Shown: one piece after another, positions 45,201 through 52,971 of the stretch | How the letters are laid out: every line of letters begins with the position of its first letter | How positions within the stretch are numbered: position 1 is the stretch's first letter | Source: G963665595 sp963665595 | GTDB lineage: Bacteria; Actinomycetota; Coriobacteriia; Coriobacteriales; CADBOM01 | Length of the DNA: 64,000 nt | Assembly (NCBI GenBank): GCA_963665595.2 | Contig: CAXXJK010000004.1 | Location: forward strand, 310,001 to 374,000 | Direction: 5' to 3' | The notes under the pieces: generated by a model | The model's input: the letters and a program-made list of their open reading frames with translations, nothing else | Databases searched by the model: none | What the model was told of the DNA's origin: nothing | Translations under genes and position numbers: made by a program

Positions 45201-46220
45201 AAGGGAGGTAAGCGAGTTCTCGTAGCAATAGAGGCGCAACAGCCACGTATTGCCACTCACGTCAAGAGAGGTAAGCGAGTTACTGTAGCAATAGAGATCC
45301 CTCAACGACGCATGGCCACTGACATCAAGTGAGTTCAGTGAGTTTTCGTAGCAATTGAGCTGTTCCAGCAGTGTATTATTACTCACGTCAAGAGAGGTGA
45401 GCGAATTGCTGTAGCAGTCAAAAATTCTCAGCAGTGTATTGTTACTCACGTCAAGGGAGGTAAGTAAATTGTTATCGCAACGAAGTTCTATGAGCTGCGT
45501 ATTGGTGCTCACATCAAGGGAACCGAGGGGGTTGTTGCTAGATGTAATACCTCTCAGCCGTGGATTGTGACTCACGTCAAGAGAAGTAAGTGAGTTGTTT
45601 TCGCAAACGAGATCCGTCAACTGCACGTTTTGACTCACGTCTAGTGACGTGAGCAAGTTATAGGAACAATGCAAGTCATCGAGAACCGTATTAGCCCTCA
45701 CGTCTAGCGTGTTAAGAGGATTTCTTTCGCAAAAAAGACCCAATAACTGCGTGTTTGCACTCACGTCAATTGAGATAAGCGAGTTGTTGCTACAGCTAAA
45801 ATATTTCAACTTTTTGTTCTTGCTCACATCAATTGAGGTGAGCAAGTTGTTACCACAAGAAAGATCTATTAAGTTTGTGGCTGCGCTCACGTCAATTGAG
45901 GTAAGCCCCAGAGTATAAATATCGACGGATACCACATCCACCCCGCCAAGAGTGGCGGGTACAACTACATCAGGCCCACCACTCCATTTGTAAATATAAG
46001 CACCATAGCCAATAGAGGGATCAAGGGTACCGACATAATAGGTAAAGCCATCTGGCGTTGTCGGATCCTGAGTGGTAATAGATCCCGCGCTGGCAATTTC
46101 TGAGGTACTTGAAGCGAACGCCCCTGCCGGGATGAAAGCACACATAAGCGAACAGGATGATAAAACCGCCAGAATCTTACGGAAGAGGCCAGCCCGCTTT
46201 TTGCTGGAGGTTCTGGGCAC
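42297..46220 (-). CDS. Giant leucine-rich-repeat, Ig-like-repeat, SLH surface protein
   Basis: A 1307-residue exported protein. Signal peptide at about 8-36; first LRR block of about 13 repeats of ~21 residues built on LTSLDVSxNTxLxxLxCxxN; one Ig-like/MBG-type repeat; second LRR block of about 8 repeats; then five more Ig-like repeats, six in all, each ~72 residues (WTGSAITPxPVVTFDG, DTDYTLxYxDN, GTATVTITGIGNYxGTT). It ends in three S-layer-homology domains (FSDVSYDMWYITDGWLTYVV; FVDEAVGVYYTAAINWAQ; MDEVSDWALANVKW) that anchor it to the cell wall. It is probably an adhesin. The start is a GTG at 46220 with an in-frame stop just upstream; its Shine-Dalgarno is poor. Confidence 0.9.
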   Translation of the reverse strand: MPRTSSKKRAGLFRKILAVLSSCSLMCAFIPAGAFASSTSEIASAGSITTQDPTTPDGFTYYVGTLDPSIGYGAYIYKWSGGPDVVVPATLGGVDVVSVDIYTLGLTSIDVSAATNLIDLSCGNNLLTSIDVSKNKKLKYFSCSNNSLISIDVSANTQLLGLFCERNPLNTLDVRANTVLDDLHCSYNLLTSLDVSQNVQLTDLVCENNSLTSLDVSHNPRLRGITSSNNPLGSLDVSTNTQLIELRCDNNLLTSLDVSNNTLLRIFDCYSNSLTSLDVSNNTLLEQLNCYENSLNSLDVSGHASLRDLYCYSNSLTSLDVSGNTWLLRLYCYENSLTSLDVSTDTRLQVFCCNDNRFTSLDVSHNAQLKVLRCQNNYIRDTSALEAWLATAGHESQVLPQSRFNISTASLSPIYEQTWTGGAITPEPVVTFDGNALVKDTDYTLSYTNNVDLGTATVTITGIGNYTGSASENFTITPFVYQVVTDGSGPVGNGTYITDVVGTTTPSVPATLGGASVVSVKAVVRALTSLDVSAVSTLRYLYCEQNSLTTLDVSSNTELRELICNLNSITSLDVSANTDLMVLACDHNLIASLDVSHNTQLTELHCNYNALTSLNLSGASALNWLDCNTNSLTSLDVSSNTLLEWLDCDTNQILALDLSHNLALGVLYCYGNALISLDTSANSLITDIYCNDNYIIHTSALENWLSLGYSGQILPQNSVDIANASITLAPDTYVYIGSAITPAPSLVYSNGADAVNLIENTDYTCSYSDNVDIGTATIFITGMGNCTGMTSVTFNIVSADISSASIASVSDQIWTGSAITPPPVVTFNGIVLANNTDYTLGYADNTNIGTATITITGIGNFTGTTSTTFEIVKRDMSHAAIAPISNMTYTGSALTPLPVVTFDGITLVEDTDYTLGYADNVNAGTATVTVTGIGHYAGTTSAIFNIVSANIASASIASVSDQTWTGSAITPLPFVTYSGTTLTKDTDYTLAYLDNTNAGTATVIITGIGHYRGNTSTTFNITPKSIASTVIASISKKLYVGIPVEPVLHVTDGAITLVSGVDYTLSYTNNTLNGTATATITGMGNYTATNATNFTVVRFSDVSYDMWYITDGWLTYVVENNLMGGYAGTTDFGPFDFISRAQVATVLYRAACKDDPSLVSIYGSTTDPSHYATTTVFVDEAVGVYYTAAINWAQAAGIMTGYAPEYRVVAPDNMISREELCTMIARYVRVVDPTKGAQTGPVDYSNIRGMDEVSDWALANVKWCASWGIVGGLNMGGGVFVMNPHDAAWHASIAKTIAVALRDVMGD
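44274..45910 (-). repeat. Repetitive DNA encoding LRR units (two blocks)
   Basis: Units of about 60-63 bp with a shared core such as ACTCACGTCAAGAGAGGTAA (plus-strand view) recur from about 45910 down to 45100 and again from about 44650 to 44274. They code for the LRR repeats of the surface protein. Neighbouring units near 45180-45480 are the most alike, suggesting recent duplication and possible slipped-strand length variation. Confidence 0.75.
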
Positions 46221-46388
46221 TGTTCAACATAGGAATCCCCTCTTCTTTTTGGTAAATACAAAATATCATATATCAGCAAATAAATACCATTTTAACAAAT
46301 ATATGTTACTAATATATGAATACTGTTCGAGAAAGCGCGTGCCCCTATCGCATACTCGCATAGCAGACCGCTCTCGCGGGATGAATGG

Positions 46389-46407
46389 GCGTATACTCTT
46401 TATACGC
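46389..46407. terminator. Small hairpin upstream of msrA
   Basis: GCGTATA (46389-46395) and TATACGC (46401-46407) with a 5-nt loop, in the 277-bp gap between the surface-protein start and msrA. No gene is visible there. The hairpin could act in the msrA leader; role uncertain. Confidence 0.35.
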
Positions 46408-46497
46408 ACCTCGTGTTTCGAGCACCGCAAGATCCTCGTATCTGATATTTAGCTCACGCGCCAACCAAGCGCACCTTACCAAAGGAGGCTTCAGGCT

Positions 46498-46950
46498 ATG
46501 ACAGAAAAAAGGACTGCCACAACGAACGTCTCGCAAGAGAGTATCGCAGTAATCTATCTTGCGGGAGGTTGTTTCTGGGGCATGGAAAAACTATTCCGAG
46601 CAATTCCCGGTGTAACCGAAACAGTCGTCGGCTACGCGAATGGCTCGTGCGAAACCCCCACCTATGAACAGGTTTGCGGAGGCAACACCGGGTTCAAAGA
46701 AGCCGTGCGTGTTACCTATGACACCCACATCATAGATCTCAATCTCTTGTTGACCGCCTACTTTCTTGTCATCGATCCAACTGTCTACGAACAACAGGGA
46801 AATGATCTCGGGCCTCAATACCAGACAGGCATATATTACGAGGACGACCCCAGCAAGTTGACCGTAGAGCGAGTGGTGGCGATGGAGGCCTCTCGACATC
46901 CGGTCCTTCATGGTAGAGCGCGGCCCTCTAATAAACTTCTATCGCGCTGA
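46498..46950 (+). CDS. msrA: MsrA part of a frameshifted MsrA-MsrB fusion
   Basis: Peptide methionine-S-sulfoxide reductase. The catalytic GGCFWGMEKLF motif (Cys at about 25) and VVGYANGSCETPTYEQVC, DPTVYEQQGNDLGPQYQTGIYY are complete. After residue ~137 the sequence becomes unrelated and stops, while the proper MsrA ending (MVERGPLINFYRAEDYHQGYL) continues in the +1 frame at 46910. AAAGGAGG lies nine bases before the ATG. See the finding on the frameshift. Confidence 0.85.
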   Translation: MTEKRTATTNVSQESIAVIYLAGGCFWGMEKLFRAIPGVTETVVGYANGSCETPTYEQVCGGNTGFKEAVRVTYDTHIIDLNLLLTAYFLVIDPTVYEQQGNDLGPQYQTGIYYEDDPSKLTVERVVAMEASRHPVLHGRARPSNKLLSR

Positions 46951-47488
46951 AGATTACCATCAAGGCTATCTCGAAAAGCATCCCTTTGGCTATTGCCATA
47001 TTCCACAACATGAGATTGCCGATGTCGTTGCCTTCGTTGAATCTGAACTTTCGTATACACGCCCCTCAATCGAACAGCTTAGATCTACGCTCACGGCCGA
47101 ACAGTTCGATGTGACGCAGCACGCCGCTACTGAACGTCCTTTTACGGGGGCATACTGGGACCATCATGAGCAGGGAATCTATGTGGATGTGACAACGGGA
47201 CAGCCCTTGTTCGTTTCGTCAGATAAATATGAGAGCGGATGTGGATGGCCCAGTTTCAGCCGACCGATCAGTTACACCGCCGTAAATTTTGTGCCCGACT
47301 CGACCCATGGCATGAGGAGAACTGAGGTCAAGAGTATGGTGGGCGACGCGCATCTCGGACATGTGTTTGAAGATGACCCCAAATCACCCACAGGAACCCG
47401 CTACTGCATCAACAGCACATCATTGCGCTTCATTCCTCGCAGTGAGATGATAAGCCCAGGGTTACGCTCCCTATCTTTTGCTTTTTGA
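46910..47488 (+). CDS. msrB: End of MsrA plus complete MsrB domain (second half of frameshifted fusion)
   Basis: The first ~40 residues are the C-terminus of MsrA (NFYRAEDYHQGYLEKHPFGYCHI). From about residue 55 comes the MsrB domain: ERPFTGAYWDHHEQGIYVDV, SGCGWPSF, EVKSMVGDAHLGHVFED and catalytic RYCINSTSLRF. MsrB reduces methionine-R-sulfoxide. The two zinc CxxC pairs of many MsrB proteins are absent. No ribosome site precedes the ATG at 46910, so expression would need frameshifting, reinitiation or an error-free ancestral frame. Confidence 0.85.
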   Translation: MVERGPLINFYRAEDYHQGYLEKHPFGYCHIPQHEIADVVAFVESELSYTRPSIEQLRSTLTAEQFDVTQHAATERPFTGAYWDHHEQGIYVDVTTGQPLFVSSDKYESGCGWPSFSRPISYTAVNFVPDSTHGMRRTEVKSMVGDAHLGHVFEDDPKSPTGTRYCINSTSLRFIPRSEMISPGLRSLSFAF

Positions 47489-47607
47489 TCGTCCTTGAGC
47501 GCATGGCACCATTGTTTCGCATCTCGTGAAGATACAGAAACGTCGATGAAACAATCACCCTCTACTATTCTAAGAACGTGTCCCTACGTCCGAGGAGGTT
47601 ATTCATC

Positions 47608-47916
47608 GTGCTTGTGCCTAACTACCATATTTTCGTATGTACCAGTTGTCGCCCTGATGGTAAACAGCAAGGGTTTTGCGCCACCAAAGGCGCGACGGGT
47701 TTACTGGGAAAATTCATGGAAGAAATTGAAGACCGTGAACTCTCCGGAGAGGTGATGCTCACTAACACAGGCTGCTTTGGCATATGCGACAAGGGACCCA
47801 TTGCCGTCGTCTATCCAGAGGGAATCTGGTATGGCAATCTCGACGAAGATGCCGTAGAAGAAATCATGGAACAGCACATTGAGGGTGGCACACCCGTAGA
47901 ACGCTATCGGTTGTAA
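47608..47916 (+). CDS. Thioredoxin-like [2Fe-2S] ferredoxin
   Basis: A 102-residue protein of the thioredoxin-fold [2Fe-2S] family (Clostridium pasteurianum type): FVCTSCRPDGKQQGFCATKGA, NTGCFGICDKGPIAVVYPEGIWYG. The Cys residues in CTSCR...FC and GCFGIC bind the cluster. GTG 47608 follows GAGGAGG by nine bases and is preferred to upstream in-frame starts. A soluble electron carrier whose partners are not obvious here. Confidence 0.88.
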   Translation: MLVPNYHIFVCTSCRPDGKQQGFCATKGATGLLGKFMEEIEDRELSGEVMLTNTGCFGICDKGPIAVVYPEGIWYGNLDEDAVEEIMEQHIEGGTPVERYRL

Positions 47917-47931
47917 AATTCGCTGAATAGA

Positions 47932-47977
47932 GTAACGCAACAACTGCCCTGCGCTGATACGGCGATTGTTGCGTTAC
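47932..47977. terminator. Hairpin between convergent ferredoxin and LuxR genes
   Basis: GTAACGCAACAA (47932-47943) and TTGTTGCGTTAC (47966-47977), a perfect 12-bp stem with a 22-nt loop that is itself partly self-complementary. It lies 15 bp after the ferredoxin stop and 5 bp beyond the LuxR stop on the other strand. Confidence 0.75.
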
Positions 47978-47982
47978 GCAGG

Positions 47983-49517
47983 TCATTCGCCCTCGTGCTT
48001 ATTTTGCAGGTGATAATTCTCAATCATCTCTATGAGTTCTTGCCGCGTGTGCACATCGGTCTTTTTATAGATATTGTAAATATGAGCCTTTACCGTATAT
48101 TCTGATACGACCAATACCTCTTTGATGTAATTGGTTGAGTATCCTTTTGCCAAAAGATACAGTACCTCTCTCTGACGCGTCGTAAGTGCATAAGCATCCG
48201 CAAAACGTTCGCATTTTTCGCGCCACTTTCCACTCCGATATACTGAATACTCTTCAAGGGTCCTCAAATTTCTCTTCCATCGGTCCGTGCAGCGCCAGAA
48301 TGGAATAATTATCTTTAAAGAGAAACACCTGCAGCATCACAATGACGATAACGATCAAGCCCAGAATATAGGGGCGCAACACGTCGCCGTCGGGAAACAC
48401 GGTGCCAAAAGTCAGAAATGCGCATACATAGCCAACTCCCAAGCCAAATGATATTAGATATGCGGCCATACGCCATATTTGCGAAGGGAAGAATATTCTC
48501 CAACTTTGTACATTCTGCTATGGCTACCCAGTTGAGTATTTCTCCAAATGTCGCAAAAAACGTCATGGCAACTATGCAAGCAACGCGCCAAGAAGCATCA
48601 ATGTAGGGCAAGAATAGCAAGCAGATCACAGCCGTCGGTGCCAGAATCTTCAGCGAAGTGCTGACCTCGTAGCGTTGTGGGCCCGTCGCGTCCACCGCCT
48701 TACAAGCCGATGCAAGCAGCATCGCCACAAAGACAAGCATGCCGATATAGTTTTCCGCCGTAGAGGAAGCAACAAAAAAAGCGATACCCAAAAATATGCT
48801 ATGGGTAAAAATCGCACTCTGAGAATGTATGAATAGTTTGATGTCATGCGGTTTATATACCGTACGACTCGCCTCAAAAAATGACTGCTTTTTCCCGCGA
48901 ATCGGTTTGAATTCCATTATGAGAAACAGTGCCACTGATAGCCAAGGCAAGAAGACAATGATACCCTTCACGGCATCAGCTTTGACAAAACAAAGTACCG
49001 CAAAAATGATGAAGGAGCCGATGAGAAGAGAGATAGCAGGATACAGACGAGCTGCAGCATGATTGAGGCCCATCAAAAAGACCCCCCATAAACCGGTCAG
49101 ACAAACAGCACCGACACCAGCAATACACCAGATAATCCGAAGCACCAACAAAGACGGATTCATGAACAACGTACAAAATCCCGGTATAGGTGTCAGAAGC
49201 GCCGCCAACACAATGATAGCTTTGACAGAGGTGTTAAATACCAGACGTCTCGAGAGGCGCCACATGACCAAGCTTGCAATAGCTTCGGCAGAAAGATAGC
49301 AGATCACCAAGCTGACACTGTCAAATCCTTCATACTCCGGCGGAACAAACAACGAGGTAATGAATATGAGAAACATCCATGCAAGGTAAAAAGAGAATCC
49401 CATAACCCCCAGAAGATCAAACTTGCTTACGGTATCGCGCGGACCAAGAGAATTTTCCTCACGTTCATCAGTGCTGTTCTGATCGATTGACATGCGTTCT
49501 GTCTTTTCCTGAATCAT
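47983..49517 (-). pseudogene. Membrane-bound LuxR-type regulator broken by two frameshifts
   Basis: Three frames must be joined to give one regulator like the intact one at 58939. Frame 1 (49517 to about 48470) encodes about ten membrane helices; frame 2 (about 48469 to 48255, MAAYLISFGLGVGYVC and on) gives the last two helices and a linker; frame 3 (about 48267 to 47983) gives the LuxR helix-turn-helix (LTTRQREVLYLLAKGYSTNY, VSEYTVKAHIYNIY). Each junction is a single frame change within sequence that continues the family pattern. The ATG at 49517 has AAAGGG nine bases upstream. It once presumably controlled the adjacent molybdoenzyme operon; the DNA-binding domain is now cut off unless these are sequencing errors. 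Confidence 0.82.
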
Positions 49518-49946
49518 CCACCAACGCCCTTTCAATGATAAAAAGGATGGGGCTATGCCCTTCTATGCCCTACTCCGTGCATAGAAGACGCAAAGCATAA
49601 AAGGAAGTTCATAAAAGAGATGATTCGGCCAGTAGCCTCCAGAACCACAAAGAGATGGTATTGTCCTTGCCGGCCATCCGCGCTCAAAACTCAATGGGCC
49701 CCCCGCCCACTCCAATCATCGTTCCCAGAATAATAGCATACTTCATAATTTGTTACCGATATTCGGCAGGGTTTAAGATTTTAGTCAGGTACTCTTGCTG
49801 GCGCGCAACAAGGGTGGTCGCGACGACCGATACAATCATCTATTTAAGATTGCCAATACGTCTTCAGTATCGTCACTCTACGCACACCAAGCAGGGCGCT
49901 TATTAAATCGCGCCCTGCCGTTGCGTAATCTGTCTGTCGCTGAGAC
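49518..49946. other. Intergenic region without a confident gene
   Basis: About 430 bp. On the minus strand two short frames follow each other (about 49842-49756, starting MIVSVVATTLVARQQEYLT, and about 49746-49684, starting MKYAIILGTMIG), neither with a good ribosome site; they may be relics. A hairpin at 49891-49918 is described separately. Confidence 0.35.
49891..49918 (-). terminator. Hairpin after the rubredoxin-like gene
   Basis: GCAGGGCGC (49891-49899) and GCGCCCTGC (49910-49918), 9-bp GC-rich stem, 10-nt loop, 28 bp beyond the last gene of the minus-strand operon. No T run follows. Confidence 0.6.
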
Positions 49947-50213
49947 TTAGCGTTGCTGAAGCTTCTCAAGTCCTGCAGCTGGCTCGCCGATAAGAAATCC
50001 GTCTTTGGCCCAATCAGCCCAGACAGCCTCATCACCTTGAGCAAGAAACCCGTCAATCCAGATGCGCTGGTCAAAGAACTTACCGCGAACTTCAGCGTTT
50101 TCGCACCCACATTCAGGACATTTCTTACCCGCCAGCATCCATGCCGGTTTTGTGAAGATAGCCTTGCATTCGTCGCACACAAAGACATCGAGACCAAATT
50201 TCATCTCTGCCAT
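49947..50213 (-). CDS. Rubredoxin-like zinc-ribbon small protein
   Basis: An 88-residue protein with CDEC (about 13-16) and CPEC followed by GC (about 33-38), a zinc-ribbon or rubredoxin-like metal site, then a Trp/Asp-rich C-terminal helix region (DQRIWIDGFLAQGDEAVWADWAK). The frame continues to 50294 without a ribosome site; ATG 50213 has GAGGAGG about ten bases before it. It is last in the operon, 80 bp after the Fe-S subunit, and may serve as electron donor or assembly factor for the molybdoenzymes. Confidence 0.8.
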   Translation of the reverse strand: MAEMKFGLDVFVCDECKAIFTKPAWMLAGKKCPECGCENAEVRGKFFDQRIWIDGFLAQGDEAVWADWAKDGFLIGEPAAGLEKLQQR

Positions 50214-50293
50214 ATCTCTGTTACCTCCTCGAAAATAATTCTGAACAACGTATGCTACCGGACCGCCTGAGACAGTCCGGTAGACATTTCTCA

Positions 50294-50635
50294 TTAATCA
50301 ACGTCTGGCACAAACAGAACTTGGCGAGTCTTGTTTTCCAACTCTTTGGAAAGTTCCTCGACCGTTCCATATTTCATGACACCGGTATAGCAGTTCTGCA
50401 CGCAGTAGGGTAGCTTGTTCTTACCCACACGGTCAGCACAGAGATCGCACCAATCCGTCGGAACCGGCATATAGGTGAGCTGCCACTTGTCACCTTCGAT
50501 GTTCCAGGGGCCTACTTCAAATACCTTGATACCCCATTTTCCCTCAGGAATGTTGTGCTCTTCCTTACAGGCAACCTCGCAGGTATGACAGTTTGAGCAA
50601 TACTCATAATCAATCAATAATGCTTTGCGAGACAT
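50294..50635 (-). CDS. Small Fe-S electron-transfer subunit of molybdoenzyme
   Basis: A 113-residue paralogue of the subunit at 30144: CSNCHTCEVACKEEH near the N-terminus, WCDLCADRV and CVQNC later. The ATG at 50635 lies 1 bp after the catalytic-subunit stop (50637), seven bases after GGGGAG, so the two are coupled. It should transfer electrons to the enzyme encoded just upstream. Confidence 0.9.
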   Translation of the reverse strand: MSRKALLIDYEYCSNCHTCEVACKEEHNIPEGKWGIKVFEVGPWNIEGDKWQLTYMPVPTDWCDLCADRVGKNKLPYCVQNCYTGVMKYGTVEELSKELENKTRQVLFVPDVD

Positions 50636-50636
50636 A

Positions 50637-52886
50637 CTACATCTCCCCTTCCTGAACCTTGTAGATCTTGCATAACAAGGCCTTACAATCTGCACCAAAT
50701 CCGGTCTCGCCCTGATACCCGACTTCCATCAAAACATTGGGGTTTACATCCCAGCAGCCATACATCGGGTCCTCGTGAGGATCCATTTCGGGGAACCACC
50801 AACCAGATTGAACATTTGCCATCTTAGGATGTAGCGTCTCGGTGAGGTGCGCACGCTGACGAATACGTCCACGACGAGTCTCAAGCCAGCACCAGTCACC
50901 TTCCTGAATATCTAACGACTGTGCTGTAGCCGGATTGATTTCAAAGGTCGGCCAAGGACATATCTCGCGCAGCTTCTTTACCTGCCGATGCTCCGAGTGG
51001 AAGAACTGGATATTGCGGGTACCCGTCATCAAGACGATAGGATATTCCTCGTAGACATCCGGAGTAGAATAGGGACCCTCAAAAGGCTCGGCATAGAAAG
51101 GCATGGGGTGGGCGTTCATTGATTCTGCAAGCGTTGAGTACAGTTCGATCTTACCGGATGGCGTATTGAAACCTGGTTTCCCATCTCGTCTGAGCTTGCC
51201 GGTCTCATAGCGCTTGTAAGAAATATTCTCGCCATACCACTGAGGATATTCTCTCAACTCCGCATAGGAAAGACCCGACGGTGTGAGGATGGCATCCATC
51301 ATGCCTTCGTTGTCATCCCACGGGAAGAGTTCGGGATTGAAGCGCTTACCAAGTTCAAGGGCGATTTCGTTGTCTGACTTGATCTCACCGGGACGCTCAA
51401 TGCCTTCAGCGCGCTTGATTGCACTCAAGCTTACGTAGCACGATTGAATACTGTCGCGCTCGCAGAACATGGCGACGGGAAGAACGACATCGGCCAACGT
51501 CTGAATCGTCGGTGTCATAACATAATCGCATACCGCGATGAACTCAAGTTTCTTGAGCACATCATAGACTCGACTGAGCGTCATAACACTCATGCAATTC
51601 AAGGGGTTTGTGCCCATCATGAATGCGCCGCGGAATGGATAGGGATCATCTTTTTCTGCTTGGAACAGTGTCATGTCCGGCTGTGCGAGACGCATACCCA
51701 TGCGGATCATGGGGTATTCATTGTAGCCGACGAGCTTTTCTTGGGTCTCTTGAGGTAGACTATCCCAGCCCCAGCCAAATGTGCCCACACCGCCAGGGGT
51801 TGGCGTAAAGATTTGACCACCCGGCACGTCGATGTCGCCACAGATGGCAAGCAAGGCGATGATAGCCTGAACAGCTGAAACGCCGTTGCGCTGCATGTCT
51901 AAAGAAAGACCAAGTTGCACGCCGGCGTTATTCGCCTTTGCAAACATGCGTGCAGCAGCCTCTATCTTTTCGCGGGGAATCCAAAGTTTTTCGGCGAGTT
52001 CGTCTATATCATATTGCATGACGTTTTCTACCATCTCGTCAAAGCCAAAGCACCACTGCTCAACGAATTCATGATCGTAGAGATCCTCATCGATGATGAC
52101 ATGAAGCATAGCGATGGCAAGTGCCGCATCGATGGCAGGACGCACCTGAAGCCAGATCTCAGCGCGTGCGGCAAGCCAGGTCAGCCGCGGGTCGATAACG
52201 ATGATCTTCGATCCACGACGCATGCACTCGATGATCCAGTCACCGTAGAATCCATCAGAACTTGAGCTCGGGCAGTTGTTACCCCAGATGACGATGACTT
52301 CAGGAATCTTATAGCCCGGATGATCAAAACGATCTACAAATACCTGTGAGCAGTCAACTTGCATATAGGAGCCGAGCGCCATGATGTAGCCCACCAAGCG
52401 CGGCATCCAACAGGCCAATCCAGAACCATAACTCATGACATTAGGCGAACCCATCGCATAGCACAAACGCTGCGATTGCCAGAGAATGTCGCGGCCTGTG
52501 CCGCAGAATACCTGGATGGACTCAGGACCATAGGTGGCAGCCACCCGCTTAAGCTCCCGCTCACAGATATCATAGGCCTCATCCCACGTGCAGCGCTCCC
52601 ACGCATCAGGATCGCCGCGCTTTGCATGGTCGCGTTTCATGGGATAGAGCAACCGATCAGGGTGATAAACCACATCGGGTGCCACGATACATCTCGGGCA
52701 CAGGCGTCCCTGGTTGAAGGGACTATCGGGATCGCCTTCGACTCTGACCAGTTTGCCATCCTTGACATAACAGAGAACGCCACAACCTTCGTGACAACCA
52801 GGAGCGTTCCACGCAGTCGTCCTGGTGACGGTATACCCGTCTTCCTCCCATGTCTGCGGTTTCTTTACATTTACTACTTCTGCCAT
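50637..52886 (-). CDS. Molybdopterin oxidoreductase (dehydroxylase-like), enzyme B
   Basis: A 749-residue DMSO-reductase-family catalytic subunit. Complete N-terminal cluster motif CHEGCGVLC (Cys31, 35, 39) with CPRC at 63-66; Cys159 in LACWMPR is the likely Mo ligand position. MGD motifs: IWGNNCPSSSSDGF, DPRLTWLAARAEIWLQVRP, MMGTNPLNCM, TGTRNIQFFHSEHRQ, QSGWWFPEMDP. No signal peptide. ATG 52886 has AAGGAG six bases upstream. Shares its operon with a second such enzyme, an MFS carrier, two Fe-S subunits and a zinc-ribbon protein. Substrate unknown. Confidence 0.9.
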   Translation of the reverse strand: MAEVVNVKKPQTWEEDGYTVTRTTAWNAPGCHEGCGVLCYVKDGKLVRVEGDPDSPFNQGRLCPRCIVAPDVVYHPDRLLYPMKRDHAKRGDPDAWERCTWDEAYDICERELKRVAATYGPESIQVFCGTGRDILWQSQRLCYAMGSPNVMSYGSGLACWMPRLVGYIMALGSYMQVDCSQVFVDRFDHPGYKIPEVIVIWGNNCPSSSSDGFYGDWIIECMRRGSKIIVIDPRLTWLAARAEIWLQVRPAIDAALAIAMLHVIIDEDLYDHEFVEQWCFGFDEMVENVMQYDIDELAEKLWIPREKIEAAARMFAKANNAGVQLGLSLDMQRNGVSAVQAIIALLAICGDIDVPGGQIFTPTPGGVGTFGWGWDSLPQETQEKLVGYNEYPMIRMGMRLAQPDMTLFQAEKDDPYPFRGAFMMGTNPLNCMSVMTLSRVYDVLKKLEFIAVCDYVMTPTIQTLADVVLPVAMFCERDSIQSCYVSLSAIKRAEGIERPGEIKSDNEIALELGKRFNPELFPWDDNEGMMDAILTPSGLSYAELREYPQWYGENISYKRYETGKLRRDGKPGFNTPSGKIELYSTLAESMNAHPMPFYAEPFEGPYSTPDVYEEYPIVLMTGTRNIQFFHSEHRQVKKLREICPWPTFEINPATAQSLDIQEGDWCWLETRRGRIRQRAHLTETLHPKMANVQSGWWFPEMDPHEDPMYGCWDVNPNVLMEVGYQGETGFGADCKALLCKIYKVQEGEM

Positions 52887-52971
52887 ATTTTTCTCCTTCT
52901 CATTATCTGTAGCTGCATTACCCGGTGAGCGACAGAGCAGAGACGCTGCCACTCACCCGGAGCGCACGCAA

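Noticed and set aside
42297..46220. Regularly spaced DNA repeats that might suggest a CRISPR array
   Set aside because: The ~60-bp periodic units are in one long open frame and encode leucine-rich repeats; spacers are not unique and no cas genes are near.
49684..49842. Two short minus-strand frames that might be a small membrane-protein gene
   Set aside because: Each is under 30 residues, ribosome sites are poor, and I could not match them to any small transporter-subunit family.
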